Below the pieces are notes generated by a model. The model was given only the letters and a program-made list of their open reading frames with translations. It did no database searches and was not told the origin of the DNA. A program made the position numbers and the translations under genes. 64,000 bases of DNA from CAIWHR01 sp963726775 (GTDB lineage: Bacteria; Pseudomonadota; Gammaproteobacteria; Burkholderiales; Casimicrobiaceae): assembly GCA_963726775.1 (NCBI GenBank), contig CAVSDL010000009.1, forward strand, positions 434,001 to 498,000, given 5' to 3'. Below, in pieces: positions 15,710 to 27,287 of the stretch (its first letter is position 1; each line of letters opens with the position of its first letter).

Positions 15710-16723
15710 CTATGTCGTTGCGCACGCCACCGAAGGACCGAGCTTCTCCTTGGCGACGGCGATTTTCGCAATGTCGGGCAGCTTGACGCCGTTCTTGACC
15801 GCGGTGACCTCGGCCAGGATCGACACGGCAATCTCGGGCGGCGTTCGGCTGCCGATGTAGAGGCCGATTGGACCGTGCAGGCGAGCGATTTCGGCGTCGG
15901 TCAGGTCGAGATCCCTGAGCCGCACGCGGCGCTTGGCGTTGTTCGCGCGCGAACCGAGAGCGCCTACGTAGAACGCCGGGGACTTGAGCGCCTCCATGAG
16001 CGCCATGTCGTCGAGCTTCGGATCGTGCGTCAGCGCGATGACCGCACAGCGCTCGTCGATGCGCATCGCCGCGACGGTATCGTCGGGCATCGTCGTCACC
16101 AGCGGCACGCCGGCGACATCCCAGGTACCCTCGTATTCGGCGCGAGGGTCGCAGACCGTCACCTGGTAGTCGAGGCCCAGCGCCATCTGCGCGAGATACT
16201 TGGACAGTTGCGACGCGCCGATCACCAGCATCCGGTAGCGCGGGCCGTGAATCGTCGTCAGCAACTTGCCGTCGAAGGCGAGACCGTCCACGGCACGGGC
16301 CGGCGCAAGCGTTGCCGTGCCTGTCGCGAGTTCGAGCCGGCGGGCAACGAGCTTTCCGCCTTCGATCGCCGTCAGCAACGCCGGGATACCCGATTCACGG
16401 GTCAGCGGCTCCAGCACGAGCTGGATCGTGCCGCCGCACGGCAGCCCGAAGCGTCGCGCCTCGTCGGCCGAGACGCCATAGGTCACCGCATCGCATTGCG
16501 TCGCCGTCATCCCGTCGTGGCGAACGCGGCCGACGATGTCGTCCTCGATGCAGCCCCCGGACACCGAACCCTCGACCAGGCCGTCGTCGCGCACCGCGAG
16601 CATCGCCCCCGGCGGCCGCGGCGAGCTGCCCCAGGTCTTGACCACGGTGACCAGCAACACGCGACGGCCGGCGCCAACCCATTCGGCACATCGTTTAAGA
16701 ACCTCGAGATCCACGCTGTCCAT
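15710..16723 (-). CDS. XdhC/CoxI-family molybdenum cofactor insertion chaperone
   Basis: The 337-residue protein has an N-terminal XdhC domain (TWGSSPRPPGAMLAV, GSVSGGCIEDDI, CGGTIQLVLEPL) and a C-terminal Rossmann domain (MLVIGASQLSKYLA, VTVCDPRAEY, AFYVGALGSRANNAKR). Family members bind and sulfurate the molybdenum cofactor and load it into hydroxylases of the xanthine/CO dehydrogenase class, whose genes lie just upstream. The start at 16723 has GGAG eight bases before it; an ATG at 16735 is weaker. It closes the helper set coxD-coxE-coxG-xdhC. Confidence 0.88.
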   Translation of the reverse strand: MDSVDLEVLKRCAEWVGAGRRVLLVTVVKTWGSSPRPPGAMLAVRDDGLVEGSVSGGCIEDDIVGRVRHDGMTATQCDAVTYGVSADEARRFGLPCGGTIQLVLEPLTRESGIPALLTAIEGGKLVARRLELATGTATLAPARAVDGLAFDGKLLTTIHGPRYRMLVIGASQLSKYLAQMALGLDYQVTVCDPRAEYEGTWDVAGVPLVTTMPDDTVAAMRIDERCAVIALTHDPKLDDMALMEALKSPAFYVGALGSRANNAKRRVRLRDLDLTDAEIARLHGPIGLYIGSRTPPEIAVSILAEVTAVKNGVKLPDIAKIAVAKEKLGPSVACATT

Positions 16724-16773
16724 GGGGCACTCCAATATCCGTTGCGATGGCGTTCCGCCCGGTCAGAGGCGCG

Positions 16774-17337
16774 CTACCTCGCCACGCGCGAAAACAGGTA
16801 CGCCACAACGCCGAGTATGAGCGCGATCGCGACGTAGCGCACCCACGGGCGCCGCCGGACCGGCGCCGCGACGGCGGGTGCCACCCCCGCCGCGACCGCC
16901 ACCGCATCGGAAAATCGCCCGAAAAACTCGTCGGCGAGCTTCTGCGCCGCACCGTCCACCAACCGCGACCCGATCTGCGCGATCTTGCCCCCTACCTGCG
17001 CCTTCACCGTGTAGGACAGCTCGGTGGCCGTGCCGTTCTCCGCTGGCGCCAGCGACACTCTCGCCTCGCCTTTCGCAAAACCCGCCGCCCCGCCCTGACC
17101 GTCGAACGACAACGTGTAGCCACGGGGCGGATCGACGTCGGCAAGCACCATGCGGCCCGTGAACTTCGCCGATACCGGTCCGACTTTTGCCGCCAATGCA
17201 ATCCGGTACGCATTCTCGCCGTCCGCTTCGATCGTGTCGCAACCCGGGATGCAGTTCTTGAGTGTAGCGGGGTCGTTGAGCGCCACCCACACGGTTCCAA
17301 CCGGCGCGGGGACCGTACGCGTGCTCGTCATCTCCAT
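16774..17337 (-). CDS. coxG: CoxG-like SRPBCC protein with C-terminal membrane anchor
   Basis: The 187 residues comprise a START/SRPBCC lipid-cavity domain (VPAPVGTVWVALNDPATLKNCIPGC, then the family's VSAKFTGRM) and a C-terminal transmembrane helix (YVAIALILGVVAYLF). CoxG recruits carbon monoxide dehydrogenase to the inner membrane in known systems. It lies between coxE and xdhC, 13 bases after coxE, in the same operon as the Mo-hydroxylase helpers. Confidence 0.85.
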   Translation of the reverse strand: MEMTSTRTVPAPVGTVWVALNDPATLKNCIPGCDTIEADGENAYRIALAAKVGPVSAKFTGRMVLADVDPPRGYTLSFDGQGGAAGFAKGEARVSLAPAENGTATELSYTVKAQVGGKIAQIGSRLVDGAAQKLADEFFGRFSDAVAVAAGVAPAVAAPVRRRPWVRYVAIALILGVVAYLFSRVAR

Positions 17338-17350
17338 GCGCTGTGTCTCC

Positions 17351-18613
17351 TCAGGAACCGCGTGGCGGCCGCACCGCGGGATCGCGCCCGCGCCGCTGCG
17401 GGCGGTCCAGCTCCGCCGCCAACTGCGTCAGGCTTTCCAGGCTGTGCACGGGCAGAAAATCGTCGACGTGGGGCAGCATGGCGCGAATTCCGGCAGGCCG
17501 TGCCTCGAAGCCTTCGTAGCGCAGGAGCGGATTGAGCCAGACGAGCCGCCGGCAGGACTTGTGCAGGCGTTCGGTCTGTGCCGCCAGACCCTCGCCTGCT
17601 TCAGCGTCGAGACCATCGCTGATCAGCAGCACGACCGCATTCTGCCCCAGCAGTCTCCGTGACCAGCGCCGGTTGAATTCCTCGAGGCAACCACCGATCC
17701 GCGTGCCGCCGGCCCAGTCCGACACGGCGGTCGTGACCCGAGCCAGGGCCACATCGACGTCGCGATGCTTGAGATGCCGCGTGATATTCGTGAGCCGCGT
17801 GCCGAACAGCAGCACGTGGACACGATCGCGGTCGTTGGTGATCGCGTGCAGAAAATGCAGCAGCATTCGCGCGTAGCGGTCCATCGAGCCGGATATGTCG
17901 CACAGCACGACCAGCGGCGGCGTACGGCGCACGCGCTGCCGCCAGGAAAGGGGCGCCAGTGTACCGGCGGCCCCCGTCGCGCGGCGCAGCGTTGCGCGGA
18001 GATCGACGCGGTGACCACGGGAGGCCGGGGTCGTGCGCCGCGTCGGCAATTCGGGCAGCGGCAGCCGCAGATTACGCAGCACGCCCCGCACGGTGGCGAG
18101 TTCGGCGGTCGTCATCGTCTCGAAATCCTTGTGCTGCAGTATCTCGCGTGGCGACACCGAAAATGCCGCGTCGAGCTCGATCTCGTCGTCATCGGCCTTC
18201 GGCAGCCCGGGCGCCGTTGGCGGCAGCATCGCCTGCATGATCCGCGCCGGAAGCTCGGCCTCCACGTCGGCCTCCCCGCCCCGGCCGTAGACCTTGGGGA
18301 GCAGCGACGCAATGAGTTTTTCGAGGAGCCTTGGATTGCGCCAATAGAGGTCGAATGCCTGCTCGAACACCGGCATGTGCTCGTGCCGAGATACCAGCAC
18401 CGCCGACAGCGCCGCGCGAAAATCCTCGCGATGGGCCGGGCCGACCGCCATCACGGCCTCGAGCGCCGCCAGCGTGCGCGCCGGACCGACGGGCATGCCG
18501 GCTGCGCGGAGCACCCGAACGAAATGAACGACATTTTCGGCAAGTCGTCCTTTCGGCGAAAGCGGCAAGGCGCTCGCCACCTGCGCCGTATCGAAGCCGA
18601 TGCGCGGGGTCAC
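17351..18613 (-). CDS. coxE: CoxE-like VWA domain protein
   Basis: The 420-residue protein has an N-terminal helical region and a C-terminal von Willebrand A domain with a canonical MIDAS, CDISGSMDRYA, near residue 240, followed by GGTRIGGCLEEFNRRW and LLISDGLD. With the MoxR ATPase CoxD it forms a chaperone pair that matures the Mo-Cu or Mo hydroxylase. The GTG start overlaps the coxD stop (GTGA), showing translational coupling. Confidence 0.9.
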   Translation of the reverse strand: MTPRIGFDTAQVASALPLSPKGRLAENVVHFVRVLRAAGMPVGPARTLAALEAVMAVGPAHREDFRAALSAVLVSRHEHMPVFEQAFDLYWRNPRLLEKLIASLLPKVYGRGGEADVEAELPARIMQAMLPPTAPGLPKADDDEIELDAAFSVSPREILQHKDFETMTTAELATVRGVLRNLRLPLPELPTRRTTPASRGHRVDLRATLRRATGAAGTLAPLSWRQRVRRTPPLVVLCDISGSMDRYARMLLHFLHAITNDRDRVHVLLFGTRLTNITRHLKHRDVDVALARVTTAVSDWAGGTRIGGCLEEFNRRWSRRLLGQNAVVLLISDGLDAEAGEGLAAQTERLHKSCRRLVWLNPLLRYEGFEARPAGIRAMLPHVDDFLPVHSLESLTQLAAELDRPQRRGRDPAVRPPRGS

Positions 18614-19527
18614 AGCCGGATTCCTTCCGCCTGCACCTCGGCGACAAGCCTCGCCACGGCGTCCGGGCCCAATGCACCGACGTCATCCTGATATTTGAGG
18701 AGCACGCCCGCGGTATCCGCCACGGTTTGCGGATCGAGCGCAACGCGGTCGAGCGCGATGAGTGCCTCGGCCCAATCGAGGGTCTCGGCGATACCTGGCG
18801 CCTTGAACAGGTCCATCGCGCGGAGCCGCTGGGTGAAGGCGACGATCTCGCGCGCAAGCGATTCCGGCGCCTGCGGGCACTTGCGGCGCACGATCGCGAG
18901 CTCGCGCTGCGCGTCGGGGTAGCCGACCCAGTAGTACAGACAGCGACGTTTGATCGCGTCATGGATTTCGCGCGTGCGGTTGGAGGTGATCACAACGATG
19001 GGCGGCGTCGCGGCCCGTATCGGTCCGAGTTCGGGTATCGTCACCTGAAATTCGGCGAGAACCTCGAGCAGATAGGCCTCGAACGGCTCGTCGGTACGGT
19101 CGAGTTCGTCGATCAGCAGGACCGGCGCCACACCGTCATCCGGCGCGAGCGCTTCCAGTATCGGCCGCTTCTGCAGGAACCGCGCCGTGAAGATGTCGTG
19201 CGCCAACTGCTCGCGGTCGAGACCGCCACTGCCTTCCGCCAGGCGGATTTCGATCATCTGCCGCGGATAATTCCATTCGTAGACGGCCGACGCGATATCG
19301 AGGCCTTCGTAGCATTGCAGCCGGAGGAGCCGCTTGTCCAGCGCGATGGCGAGCACTTTCGCGATCTCGGTCTTGCCGACGCCCGCTTCGCCTTCGAGGA
19401 ACAGCGGGCGGCGCATCTTGAGCGCGAGGAAGACACTGGTCGCGAGACGGCGGTCGGCGATATAGTCGTGCCGGTCGAGCAGCGTGGCGACGGCATCGAC
19501 GGACGTGGGGAGAACAGGAGCTGGCAT
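18610..19527 (-). CDS. coxD: CoxD-like MoxR-family AAA+ ATPase
   Basis: The 305-residue AAA+ protein has Walker A GEAGVGKT (residues 46-53), Walker B VLLIDELDR and sensor 1 VVITSNRTREIHDA. CoxD uses ATP to remodel the hydroxylase so that its metal centre can be completed. It is coupled to coxE by a 4-base overlap. The start at 19527 is preferred: an ATG at 19548 would place the start right against the upstream terminator's T-run. That terminator separates this helper group from the coxSLM-type structural genes. Confidence 0.9.
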   Translation of the reverse strand: MPAPVLPTSVDAVATLLDRHDYIADRRLATSVFLALKMRRPLFLEGEAGVGKTEIAKVLAIALDKRLLRLQCYEGLDIASAVYEWNYPRQMIEIRLAEGSGGLDREQLAHDIFTARFLQKRPILEALAPDDGVAPVLLIDELDRTDEPFEAYLLEVLAEFQVTIPELGPIRAATPPIVVITSNRTREIHDAIKRRCLYYWVGYPDAQRELAIVRRKCPQAPESLAREIVAFTQRLRAMDLFKAPGIAETLDWAEALIALDRVALDPQTVADTAGVLLKYQDDVGALGPDAVARLVAEVQAEGIRL

Positions 19528-19546
19528 CGCGCGTTCCGGGCATGAC

Positions 19547-19596
19547 AAAAAAATCGGGCGGCCCAGGGAGCCCTGAACCGGCCCTCAAGCCACCCG
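19547..19596 (-). terminator. Rho-independent terminator between coxM and coxD
   Basis: On the minus strand CGGGTGGC (19596-19589) pairs with GCCGCCCG (19562-19555) with one G-T pair, an inner CAGGG-CT-CCCTG hairpin sits in the loop, and seven T residues follow (19553-19547). It lies just after coxM, so the structural and helper genes may be partly uncoupled. Confidence 0.7.
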
Positions 19597-19619
19597 AAGC
19601 ATAACAAGAACGAGCGCGA

Positions 19620-20411
19620 TCAGCCGGCGGCCGTCACCGCCCGCGCCGCGAGCACCGGGATCAGGTGGGCACGGTATTCCGGCGACGCGTGCAGATCGTT
19701 GCTGAGCCCTTTCGCGTCGATCCTGACGGCCTTCGCGGCATCGGCGGTAAAGCTCTTGCCCAGCGCGTCTTCGAGGGTCTTGGCGCGGAAAACGCTCGCC
19801 GCGGCGCCGGTCACCGCAACCCGCGTGCCGCTGGCGGTCTGCGCGACGAACACGCCGGTAAGCGCGAATCGTGACGCGGGATTCGGGAACTTCACATAGC
19901 CCGCCTTTTTCGGGATCGGGAAGCTCACCGCCGTGATCAGTTCGTCGGCGGCAAGCGCGGTCTCGTACATCCCCTTGAAGAAATCGTCGGCCGCGATCTT
20001 GCGCCGGTTCGTATGCACGGTCGCGCCCAGTCCCAGCACGCCTGCCGACCAGTCCGCGGCCGGATCGTTGTGCGCCAGCGAACCGCCGAGCGTTCCCATA
20101 TTGCGGACCTGCCGGTCGCCGATGCCTTGCGCCAGCACGGCGAGTGCGGCAATGGCACCCTTGACGACCGCGGAGGCGGCCACCTCGGCGTGGCGGGTCA
20201 TGGCGCCGATGACGATCGCGCTGCCGTCTTTCTTGATTCCCTTGAGCTCGGCGATCCCCGAAAGATCGACCAGCGTTCCGGGTTGTGCCAGCCGCAGCTT
20301 CATCGCGCCGACGAGGCTCTGGCCGCCGGCGAGCGCCTTGCCGCCGGACTTGGCAATCGCGGCGGCGGCCTCGGCGACCGTCTTCGCGCGCGTGAATTCG
20401 AATGCGTACAT
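19620..20411 (-). CDS. Molybdenum hydroxylase FAD-binding subunit (CoxM/CutM-like)
   Basis: The 263-residue subunit has both FAD-binding motifs of the xanthine dehydrogenase medium subunit, AGGQSLVGAMKLRLA near residue 28 and MGTLGGSLAHNDPAAD near 105, then the CO dehydrogenase flavoprotein C-terminal domain. It passes electrons from the 2Fe-2S subunit to the membrane chain. GGAGG lies nine bases before the ATG. It is last in an S-L-M gene order, typical of form II rather than form I CO dehydrogenases. Confidence 0.88.
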   Translation of the reverse strand: MYAFEFTRAKTVAEAAAAIAKSGGKALAGGQSLVGAMKLRLAQPGTLVDLSGIAELKGIKKDGSAIVIGAMTRHAEVAASAVVKGAIAALAVLAQGIGDRQVRNMGTLGGSLAHNDPAADWSAGVLGLGATVHTNRRKIAADDFFKGMYETALAADELITAVSFPIPKKAGYVKFPNPASRFALTGVFVAQTASGTRVAVTGAAASVFRAKTLEDALGKSFTADAAKAVRIDAKGLSNDLHASPEYRAHLIPVLAARAVTAAG

Positions 20412-20434
20412 GGTCTTCTTGCCTCCGTAAACGC

Positions 20435-22804
<2,370 letters not shown>

Positions 22805-22814
22805 GATTCCTCCG

Positions 22815-23288
22815 TCACTTCCCCATCGCCGCGGCACCCTGCTGCACCGACTTGACGATGTTGTGGTAGCCGGTGCACCGGCACAGATTGCCCTCGAGCT
22901 CGTCGCGGATCGTCTGCTCGGAAGCTTTGGGGTGGCGATTCACGAGGTCGATCGCGCTCATCACCATCCCGGGCGTGCAGAACCCGCACTGCAACCCGTG
23001 GCACTCCTTGAACGCGGCCTGCATCGGATGCATCGCGCCGTCCGCGGCGGCGAGGCCTTCGATAGTGATGACGGCAGTACCCTGCGCCTGCGCCGCGAGG
23101 ATCGTGCACGCCTTGACCGCGTCGCCGTTGACATGCACGGTGCACGCGCCGCACTGCCCGGTGTCGCAACCGACGTGGGTGCCGGTGAGGCCGAGGTTAT
23201 TGCGCAGAAACTCGACAAGCAGCGTTCGCGGATCGAGGTCCGCCGTGACAGCTTTGCCATTGACGGTCAGCGAGAGCGTGACAGGCAT
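22815..23288 (-). CDS. Molybdenum hydroxylase 2Fe-2S subunit (CoxS-like)
   Basis: The 157-residue iron-sulfur subunit carries two clusters: the plant-type set GCDTGQCGAC plus a later Cys (residues about 40-62), and the helical-domain set CGFCTPGM with CRCTGYHNI (about 101-142). It relays electrons from the molybdopterin centre to FAD. GGAG lies upstream of the ATG. As the first gene of the S-L-M group it is preceded by a 165-base gap with no clear promoter. Confidence 0.92.
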   Translation of the reverse strand: MPVTLSLTVNGKAVTADLDPRTLLVEFLRNNLGLTGTHVGCDTGQCGACTVHVNGDAVKACTILAAQAQGTAVITIEGLAAADGAMHPMQAAFKECHGLQCGFCTPGMVMSAIDLVNRHPKASEQTIRDELEGNLCRCTGYHNIVKSVQQGAAAMGK

Positions 23289-23453
23289 CGTGACTCCTTC
23301 GTCGGGGAACGCCGCGCCCGGACGAGTCTTCGCGGCAGATTGAAATCATAATCTTCGCGAGGCGCGACAGCAATCAGGGCGCCCCCGAATTTGTGGAGTC
23401 CGGCCGCGCGCATTGCGCCGCACAACCCCAGGTGCGCGTCCCACGACGTGCCA

Positions 23454-24035
23454 TTACAAGTTGGCGATGTAGTGCGTGAGGTTTTCGATGTCGTCGTCGG
23501 AGAGCGTGCCGGCGACGCTGGTCATGTTGCCGGCATCGTTGGTCCGCCGCTTGGCCTTGAAGTCCTGCAGCTGCTTTCTGATGTACTGCGGATATTGACC
23601 CGCAACGCGCGGTATTTCGTTTTGTCCGACGAAGCCGCCGAGATGGCACATCGGGCACAACACGGCGTCAGAGGTCTTCCGCCCGGCCTCGACGCGCGCG
23701 CCATCGGCCTTGAAGCCTGTGGGCCGCTGTTTCTGAGCCGCGAAGAAATTACCGAGCGCAATCATCTCGTCCCGGGAAAGCTCGGCCGTCATCGGCGACA
23801 TCACCGGGTCGCTGCGGCGGCCTTCCTTGAAATCCTTGAGCTGGATGTAAACATAGCGCCACGACTGGCCGGCGAGAATGGGGTAATCCGGGTTCTGGGA
23901 GTTGCCATCGGGACCGTGGCACGCAAAGCAAACCTCGGCTTTCTGGCGGATCGCGAGGTCACCCTGCGCGATGGCAGGCGGCGCCACCAAGGCGAGAATG
24001 GCGGCCGACGCCAGCGCCGGAAACGCGGTACGCAT
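23454..24035 (-). CDS. Diheme cytochrome c (c4-like)
   Basis: The 193-residue periplasmic cytochrome starts with a signal peptide (FPALASAAILALVAPPAIAQ) and has two c-type heme sites, CFACH near residue 36 and CPMCH near residue 128. Each is followed by a Met ligand region, the cytochrome c4 layout. It lies directly downstream of the PQQ dehydrogenase, separated by a terminator, and is a plausible electron acceptor for it. The start is set at 24035 because the signal peptide begins there; an ATG at 24074 lies beyond it. Confidence 0.85.
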   Translation of the reverse strand: MRTAFPALASAAILALVAPPAIAQGDLAIRQKAEVCFACHGPDGNSQNPDYPILAGQSWRYVYIQLKDFKEGRRSDPVMSPMTAELSRDEMIALGNFFAAQKQRPTGFKADGARVEAGRKTSDAVLCPMCHLGGFVGQNEIPRVAGQYPQYIRKQLQDFKAKRRTNDAGNMTSVAGTLSDDDIENLTHYIANL

Positions 24036-24060
24036 CGTGATTTCTCGGGATACGGGCAAC

Positions 24061-24094
24061 AAAAAAGCGGCCACCCCGTGAACGGTGTGGCCGC
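24061..24094 (-). terminator. Rho-independent terminator after the PQQ dehydrogenase gene
   Basis: On the minus strand GCGGCCAC (24094-24087) pairs perfectly with GTGGCCGC (24074-24067), then six T residues follow (24066-24061). It starts 17 bases after the PQQ dehydrogenase stop and stands between it and the cytochrome c gene, so the cytochrome depends on read-through or its own promoter. Confidence 0.8.
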
Positions 24095-24111
24095 CGCTGG
24101 ATCAGTTCAGG

Positions 24112-25836
24112 CTAGGGCAGCGCAAAGACAAACACGCTGTTGCCGCGCTTGGCGTCGATCTGGTTGTTGCCCCCTGCGGCGACGGCAACATACTGCTTGC
24201 CGCCCGCCATGTACGAGACGGCGGGGGCGTTGACACCCGCGCCGCAGTTGTATTTCCAGAGCTCCTTGCCGGTCTTGGCGTCGAACGCCTTGAACCAGCC
24301 ATTCGCTTCGCCGTTAAACACGAGATCGCCGGCCGTCGCGAGCACGCCGCCTATCAGTGGCTGCGGGGTCTTCACGCCCCAGGCGACCTTGCCGGTGTCG
24401 AGGTTGACGGCGACCAGACGGCCCCACTGCTCTTCGGACGGAATCGTCTTGAAGGCGCCGCCCAGCCACAGCTTGCCACCCGGGTACGGCGATTCCTCGA
24501 CGTGATACGTCATCGGCTGGTGCAGATTCGCCGCGTACGCCATCCGCGTTTTCGGGTTGACCGCCAGCGGCGACCATTCGACGCCGCCGTTGGCACCCGG
24601 CAGCATCCGCGCACCCGTCTTCGTCGGCAGCACCCACATATTCTCCTGCGGGATCATCGCCTCCGAGAATCGGATCAGCTTCCCCGTATTGCGCTCGTGG
24701 ATGTAGACATGACCGGTCTTGCCGCCGTGAATCACGACGTCGACCATCTTGCCGTCCTTGTCCTTGGCCTGCGTCAGGATCGGCGCGCTCACGGCGTCAA
24801 GGTCCCATACGTCATGGGCGATGTACTGGAAATGCCACTTGTACGTGCCCTTGTCGAGATCGATGGCGACAATCGAGTCGGTATACAGGTTGTCGCCGGG
24901 GCGGATTGCGCCGTACAGGTCGGGAGACGGATTGCCGACGACGAAGAACACCGTGCGCGTCTTCTTGTCGATCGCGGGCGTCATCCACACGCCTCCGCCG
25001 AGCGTCTGGTAGAACTCGCCACCTTTCTCGGCCAGCGCCTTCTTCTCCGCGGCAATGTCGCGGTGCATGTCGCGGCCGGTCGCGTCATTGATCGCCCACA
25101 CGCCTTCCTGGCCTCGCTCCGGAATCGTGTAGAACGTCCACAGCAGGTTGCCGTCAGCGGCGTTGAATGCCTTGACGAATCCCCGTACGCCGTACTCGCC
25201 GCCGTTGGTGCCGATCAGCACTTTGCCGTCGACGACCGCGGGTGCCATGGTTTCCGAGTAGCCTTTTTCCGGGTCGGCGATCTGCTTGTCCCAGAGCAGT
25301 TTGCCGGTCTTGGCGTCGAGCGCGACCAGCTTGGCGTCGATCGTGCCCATGAACAGCTTGCCGCCTTCTATCGCCACGCCGCGGTTGTTGTTGCCGCAGC
25401 AGACGGTGACGATCGGACCGAGCTTGTGCTTGTAATGCCAGAATTCCTCGCCGGTCACCGCGTCGATCGCGTAGACGTGGTTGAATGACGTGGTCAGGAA
25501 CATCACGCCGTCGACGACGATGGGCGCGGTTTCCATCGACTCCAGCACCGCGGTCTGAAATACGAATGCCGGCTTCATCTTGCCGACGTTTCCGGCGTTG
25601 ATCTGGGCGCCGACGTAGTAGCGCGTCTGGTCGTAGCTGCCGTTGGAATGAAGCCAGTTCTTGGCGTCACCACCGGCGGCGTCGAGCATGGCCTGCGACA
25701 CCGATGGGCTCGCCGCCATGGCCTTCGCGGTGGTCGTCGCTCCGCCTTGAATTTCCTGACCGTTTGCGACGCTGGCGCCAGCCAACGCGATCGCGGCGAT
25801 GGCGGCCCGAACCGCCAGCCTGTTCCCGTATCGCAT
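24112..25836 (-). CDS. PQQ-dependent alcohol dehydrogenase-type quinoprotein
   Basis: The 574-residue periplasmic beta-propeller enzyme has a signal peptide (residues 1-26) and repeated tryptophan-docking blades (YAIDAVTGEEFW, VALDAKTGKLLW, KAFDAKTGKELW). Near residue 145 VTVCCGNNNRG holds the adjacent-cysteine disulfide typical of methanol/ethanol dehydrogenases. Near residue 340 HDVWDLDAV supplies the catalytic Asp, and a second Asp two residues on, the position that marks lanthanide-dependent (XoxF/PedH-type) enzymes. Some calcium-type sugar dehydrogenases also show WDxD, so metal identity is uncertain. It lacks a cytochrome domain and likely uses the adjacent diheme cytochrome. A good promoter lies upstream. 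Confidence 0.86.
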   Translation of the reverse strand: MRYGNRLAVRAAIAAIALAGASVANGQEIQGGATTTAKAMAASPSVSQAMLDAAGGDAKNWLHSNGSYDQTRYYVGAQINAGNVGKMKPAFVFQTAVLESMETAPIVVDGVMFLTTSFNHVYAIDAVTGEEFWHYKHKLGPIVTVCCGNNNRGVAIEGGKLFMGTIDAKLVALDAKTGKLLWDKQIADPEKGYSETMAPAVVDGKVLIGTNGGEYGVRGFVKAFNAADGNLLWTFYTIPERGQEGVWAINDATGRDMHRDIAAEKKALAEKGGEFYQTLGGGVWMTPAIDKKTRTVFFVVGNPSPDLYGAIRPGDNLYTDSIVAIDLDKGTYKWHFQYIAHDVWDLDAVSAPILTQAKDKDGKMVDVVIHGGKTGHVYIHERNTGKLIRFSEAMIPQENMWVLPTKTGARMLPGANGGVEWSPLAVNPKTRMAYAANLHQPMTYHVEESPYPGGKLWLGGAFKTIPSEEQWGRLVAVNLDTGKVAWGVKTPQPLIGGVLATAGDLVFNGEANGWFKAFDAKTGKELWKYNCGAGVNAPAVSYMAGGKQYVAVAAGGNNQIDAKRGNSVFVFALP

Positions 25837-25922
25837 GCTTCCTCCCTGCTGTTCGAGTCTTGGACCCCAAAATGCCAGCTGCGCAGGCGGCCATCAGGTC
25901 AGGCCATTTCCGCGCAACGTGC

Positions 25923-25951
25923 GTTATAGTCCAATTGTGCTGCAGTTGCAA
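25923..25951 (-). promoter_or_regulatory. Sigma-70-type promoter for the PQQ dehydrogenase gene
   Basis: On the minus strand TTGCAA (25951-25946) and TATAAC (25928-25923) are separated by exactly 17 bases. The predicted transcript starts near 25916 and gives a leader of about 80 bases. The region also serves the divergent ankyrin gene. Confidence 0.6.
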
Positions 25952-26014
25952 TCGACGAACGATGGTGCGCCGCAATAACGTCATGCCGACTCGAATTCTG
26001 CCGGAGGACCAGCG

Positions 26015-26674
26015 ATGAAGTTGATGAATTTGCCGTGGATGGCGTTCGCGCTCGCCATCGCCGCATGGCCCGGTGTTGCAGCGACCGCGGAACAGGATCT
26101 GTCGGTCAACGCGCGATTGCTGCTCGCTGCGCGCAACGCCGACGCGGCGGGACTCGACCGCGCGCTCAAGTCCGGCGCCGCCGCCAATGCGCGCAACCGG
26201 CTCGGCGAAACGGCGCTGCTCATCGCGCTGAAAAAGAACGACGTCGCCATGGCGAAGACCATGCTCGACGCGGGCACGGATATCAACCTGGCCGCCGTCA
26301 ACGGCGTCACCCCGCTGATGGCAGCAGCCTATGGCGGACAGACGGACATGGCAGCCTCGCTGCTGGCGCGCGGGGCCGACGTCACCGCGCAGGACCGCCT
26401 GAAGAAGAATGCGATGACCTACGCCGCCGGCGAAGGGCATACCGACATCGTTCTCATGCTGCTCGCCAAGGGCGTCGACGCCAATGCCGTGTACGAAAAC
26501 GACCTCACCGCACTGATGTGGGCCGCCGGCAACGGCAGAACGGTGACGGTGCAGGCGCTGCTCGCCGCCGGCGCCAAGCCCGCCCTTCGGGACAATCGCG
26601 GCAAGACTGCGCTGGACATGGCGCGAGAGGGCAACCACGCCGGAGTCGTAGCGTTACTCGAAACGCGCCCATAG
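26015..26674 (+). CDS. Periplasmic ankyrin-repeat protein
   Basis: The 219-residue protein has a signal peptide ending near GVAATA and about five ankyrin repeats, recognisable from NRLGETALLIALKKNDVAM, NGVTPLMAAAYGG, KNAMTYAAGEGHTDIV, LTALMWAAGNGR and GKTALDMAREGN. It fills almost the whole mature protein, so it is a pure protein-interaction scaffold. It is transcribed divergently from the PQQ dehydrogenase; an association with that enzyme is only positional inference. GGAGGACC precedes the ATG. Confidence 0.88.
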   Translation: MKLMNLPWMAFALAIAAWPGVAATAEQDLSVNARLLLAARNADAAGLDRALKSGAAANARNRLGETALLIALKKNDVAMAKTMLDAGTDINLAAVNGVTPLMAAAYGGQTDMAASLLARGADVTAQDRLKKNAMTYAAGEGHTDIVLMLLAKGVDANAVYENDLTALMWAAGNGRTVTVQALLAAGAKPALRDNRGKTALDMAREGNHAGVVALLETRP

Positions 26675-26729
26675 CACGCGGCAAGCGATCCGCGCGTGCC
26701 GGTCGCGCATCCGGCAAGACATCGACGCT

Positions 26730-27287
26730 TCAGCCTCGCGGCCCCTTGACGAGGCTCATTCGCGCCGGCAGCCCATCGCGATCGATGAGTGCATGCTTCG
26801 CGGCGCCCGCGACGTGCAATGCGATCAGAGCGGTGATCACCCAGCCGACGCACAGGTGCACGGTACCGAGGAAATCCTTCAACGGAATGTCCTTTCCCGC
26901 CCAGCCGGGCAGCGTAATCCCGAAAAATTTCACGGGGTACCCGCTGAACTCGGATCCGAGATACCCGGCAACGGGCTGGATCAGGAGCGCCACGTACAGC
27001 GCGATGTGCGTCACGTGGGCGAGGCGGGACTGCCACGGTGCCATCGCGGGGAGCGCGGGCGGCGGATGCCCGATCCGCCATGCCAGGCGCAGCGTCATCA
27101 ACGCAAAGAGGGTCATGCCGACGGACTTGTGCAGGTTGAAGGCGTCGACGCGCGGACCCACCGGCTGCTTGGGAATCTCCTGCATCCACCAGCCCCATGC
27201 CACCTGCCCGAGCACCAGCACTGCGATCAGCCAGTGGAGGACGATCGCGGTGCGCGTGTAGCGCGCGCCGGGATCAGAAGCTGGCAC
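26730..27287 (-). CDS. Cytochrome b561
   Basis: The 185-residue membrane cytochrome has four helices with heme-ligand histidines in IVLHWLIAVLVLGQVAWGWW, FNLHKSVGMTLFALMTLRL, HVTHIALYVALLIQPVAGYLG and TVHLCVGWVITALIALHV. It shuttles electrons across or within the inner membrane. Its GTG start overlaps the TonB receptor stop by 14 bases, so the two are translationally linked, an unusual pairing that hints at reductive release of an imported chelate. Confidence 0.88.
   Translation of the reverse strand: MPASDPGARYTRTAIVLHWLIAVLVLGQVAWGWWMQEIPKQPVGPRVDAFNLHKSVGMTLFALMTLRLAWRIGHPPPALPAMAPWQSRLAHVTHIALYVALLIQPVAGYLGSEFSGYPVKFFGITLPGWAGKDIPLKDFLGTVHLCVGWVITALIALHVAGAAKHALIDRDGLPARMSLVKGPRG

Noticed and set aside
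24112..25836. Firm call as lanthanide methanol dehydrogenase (xoxF)
   Set aside because: The WDxD motif also occurs in some sugar quinoproteins, and xoxG/xoxJ-type neighbours are absent.
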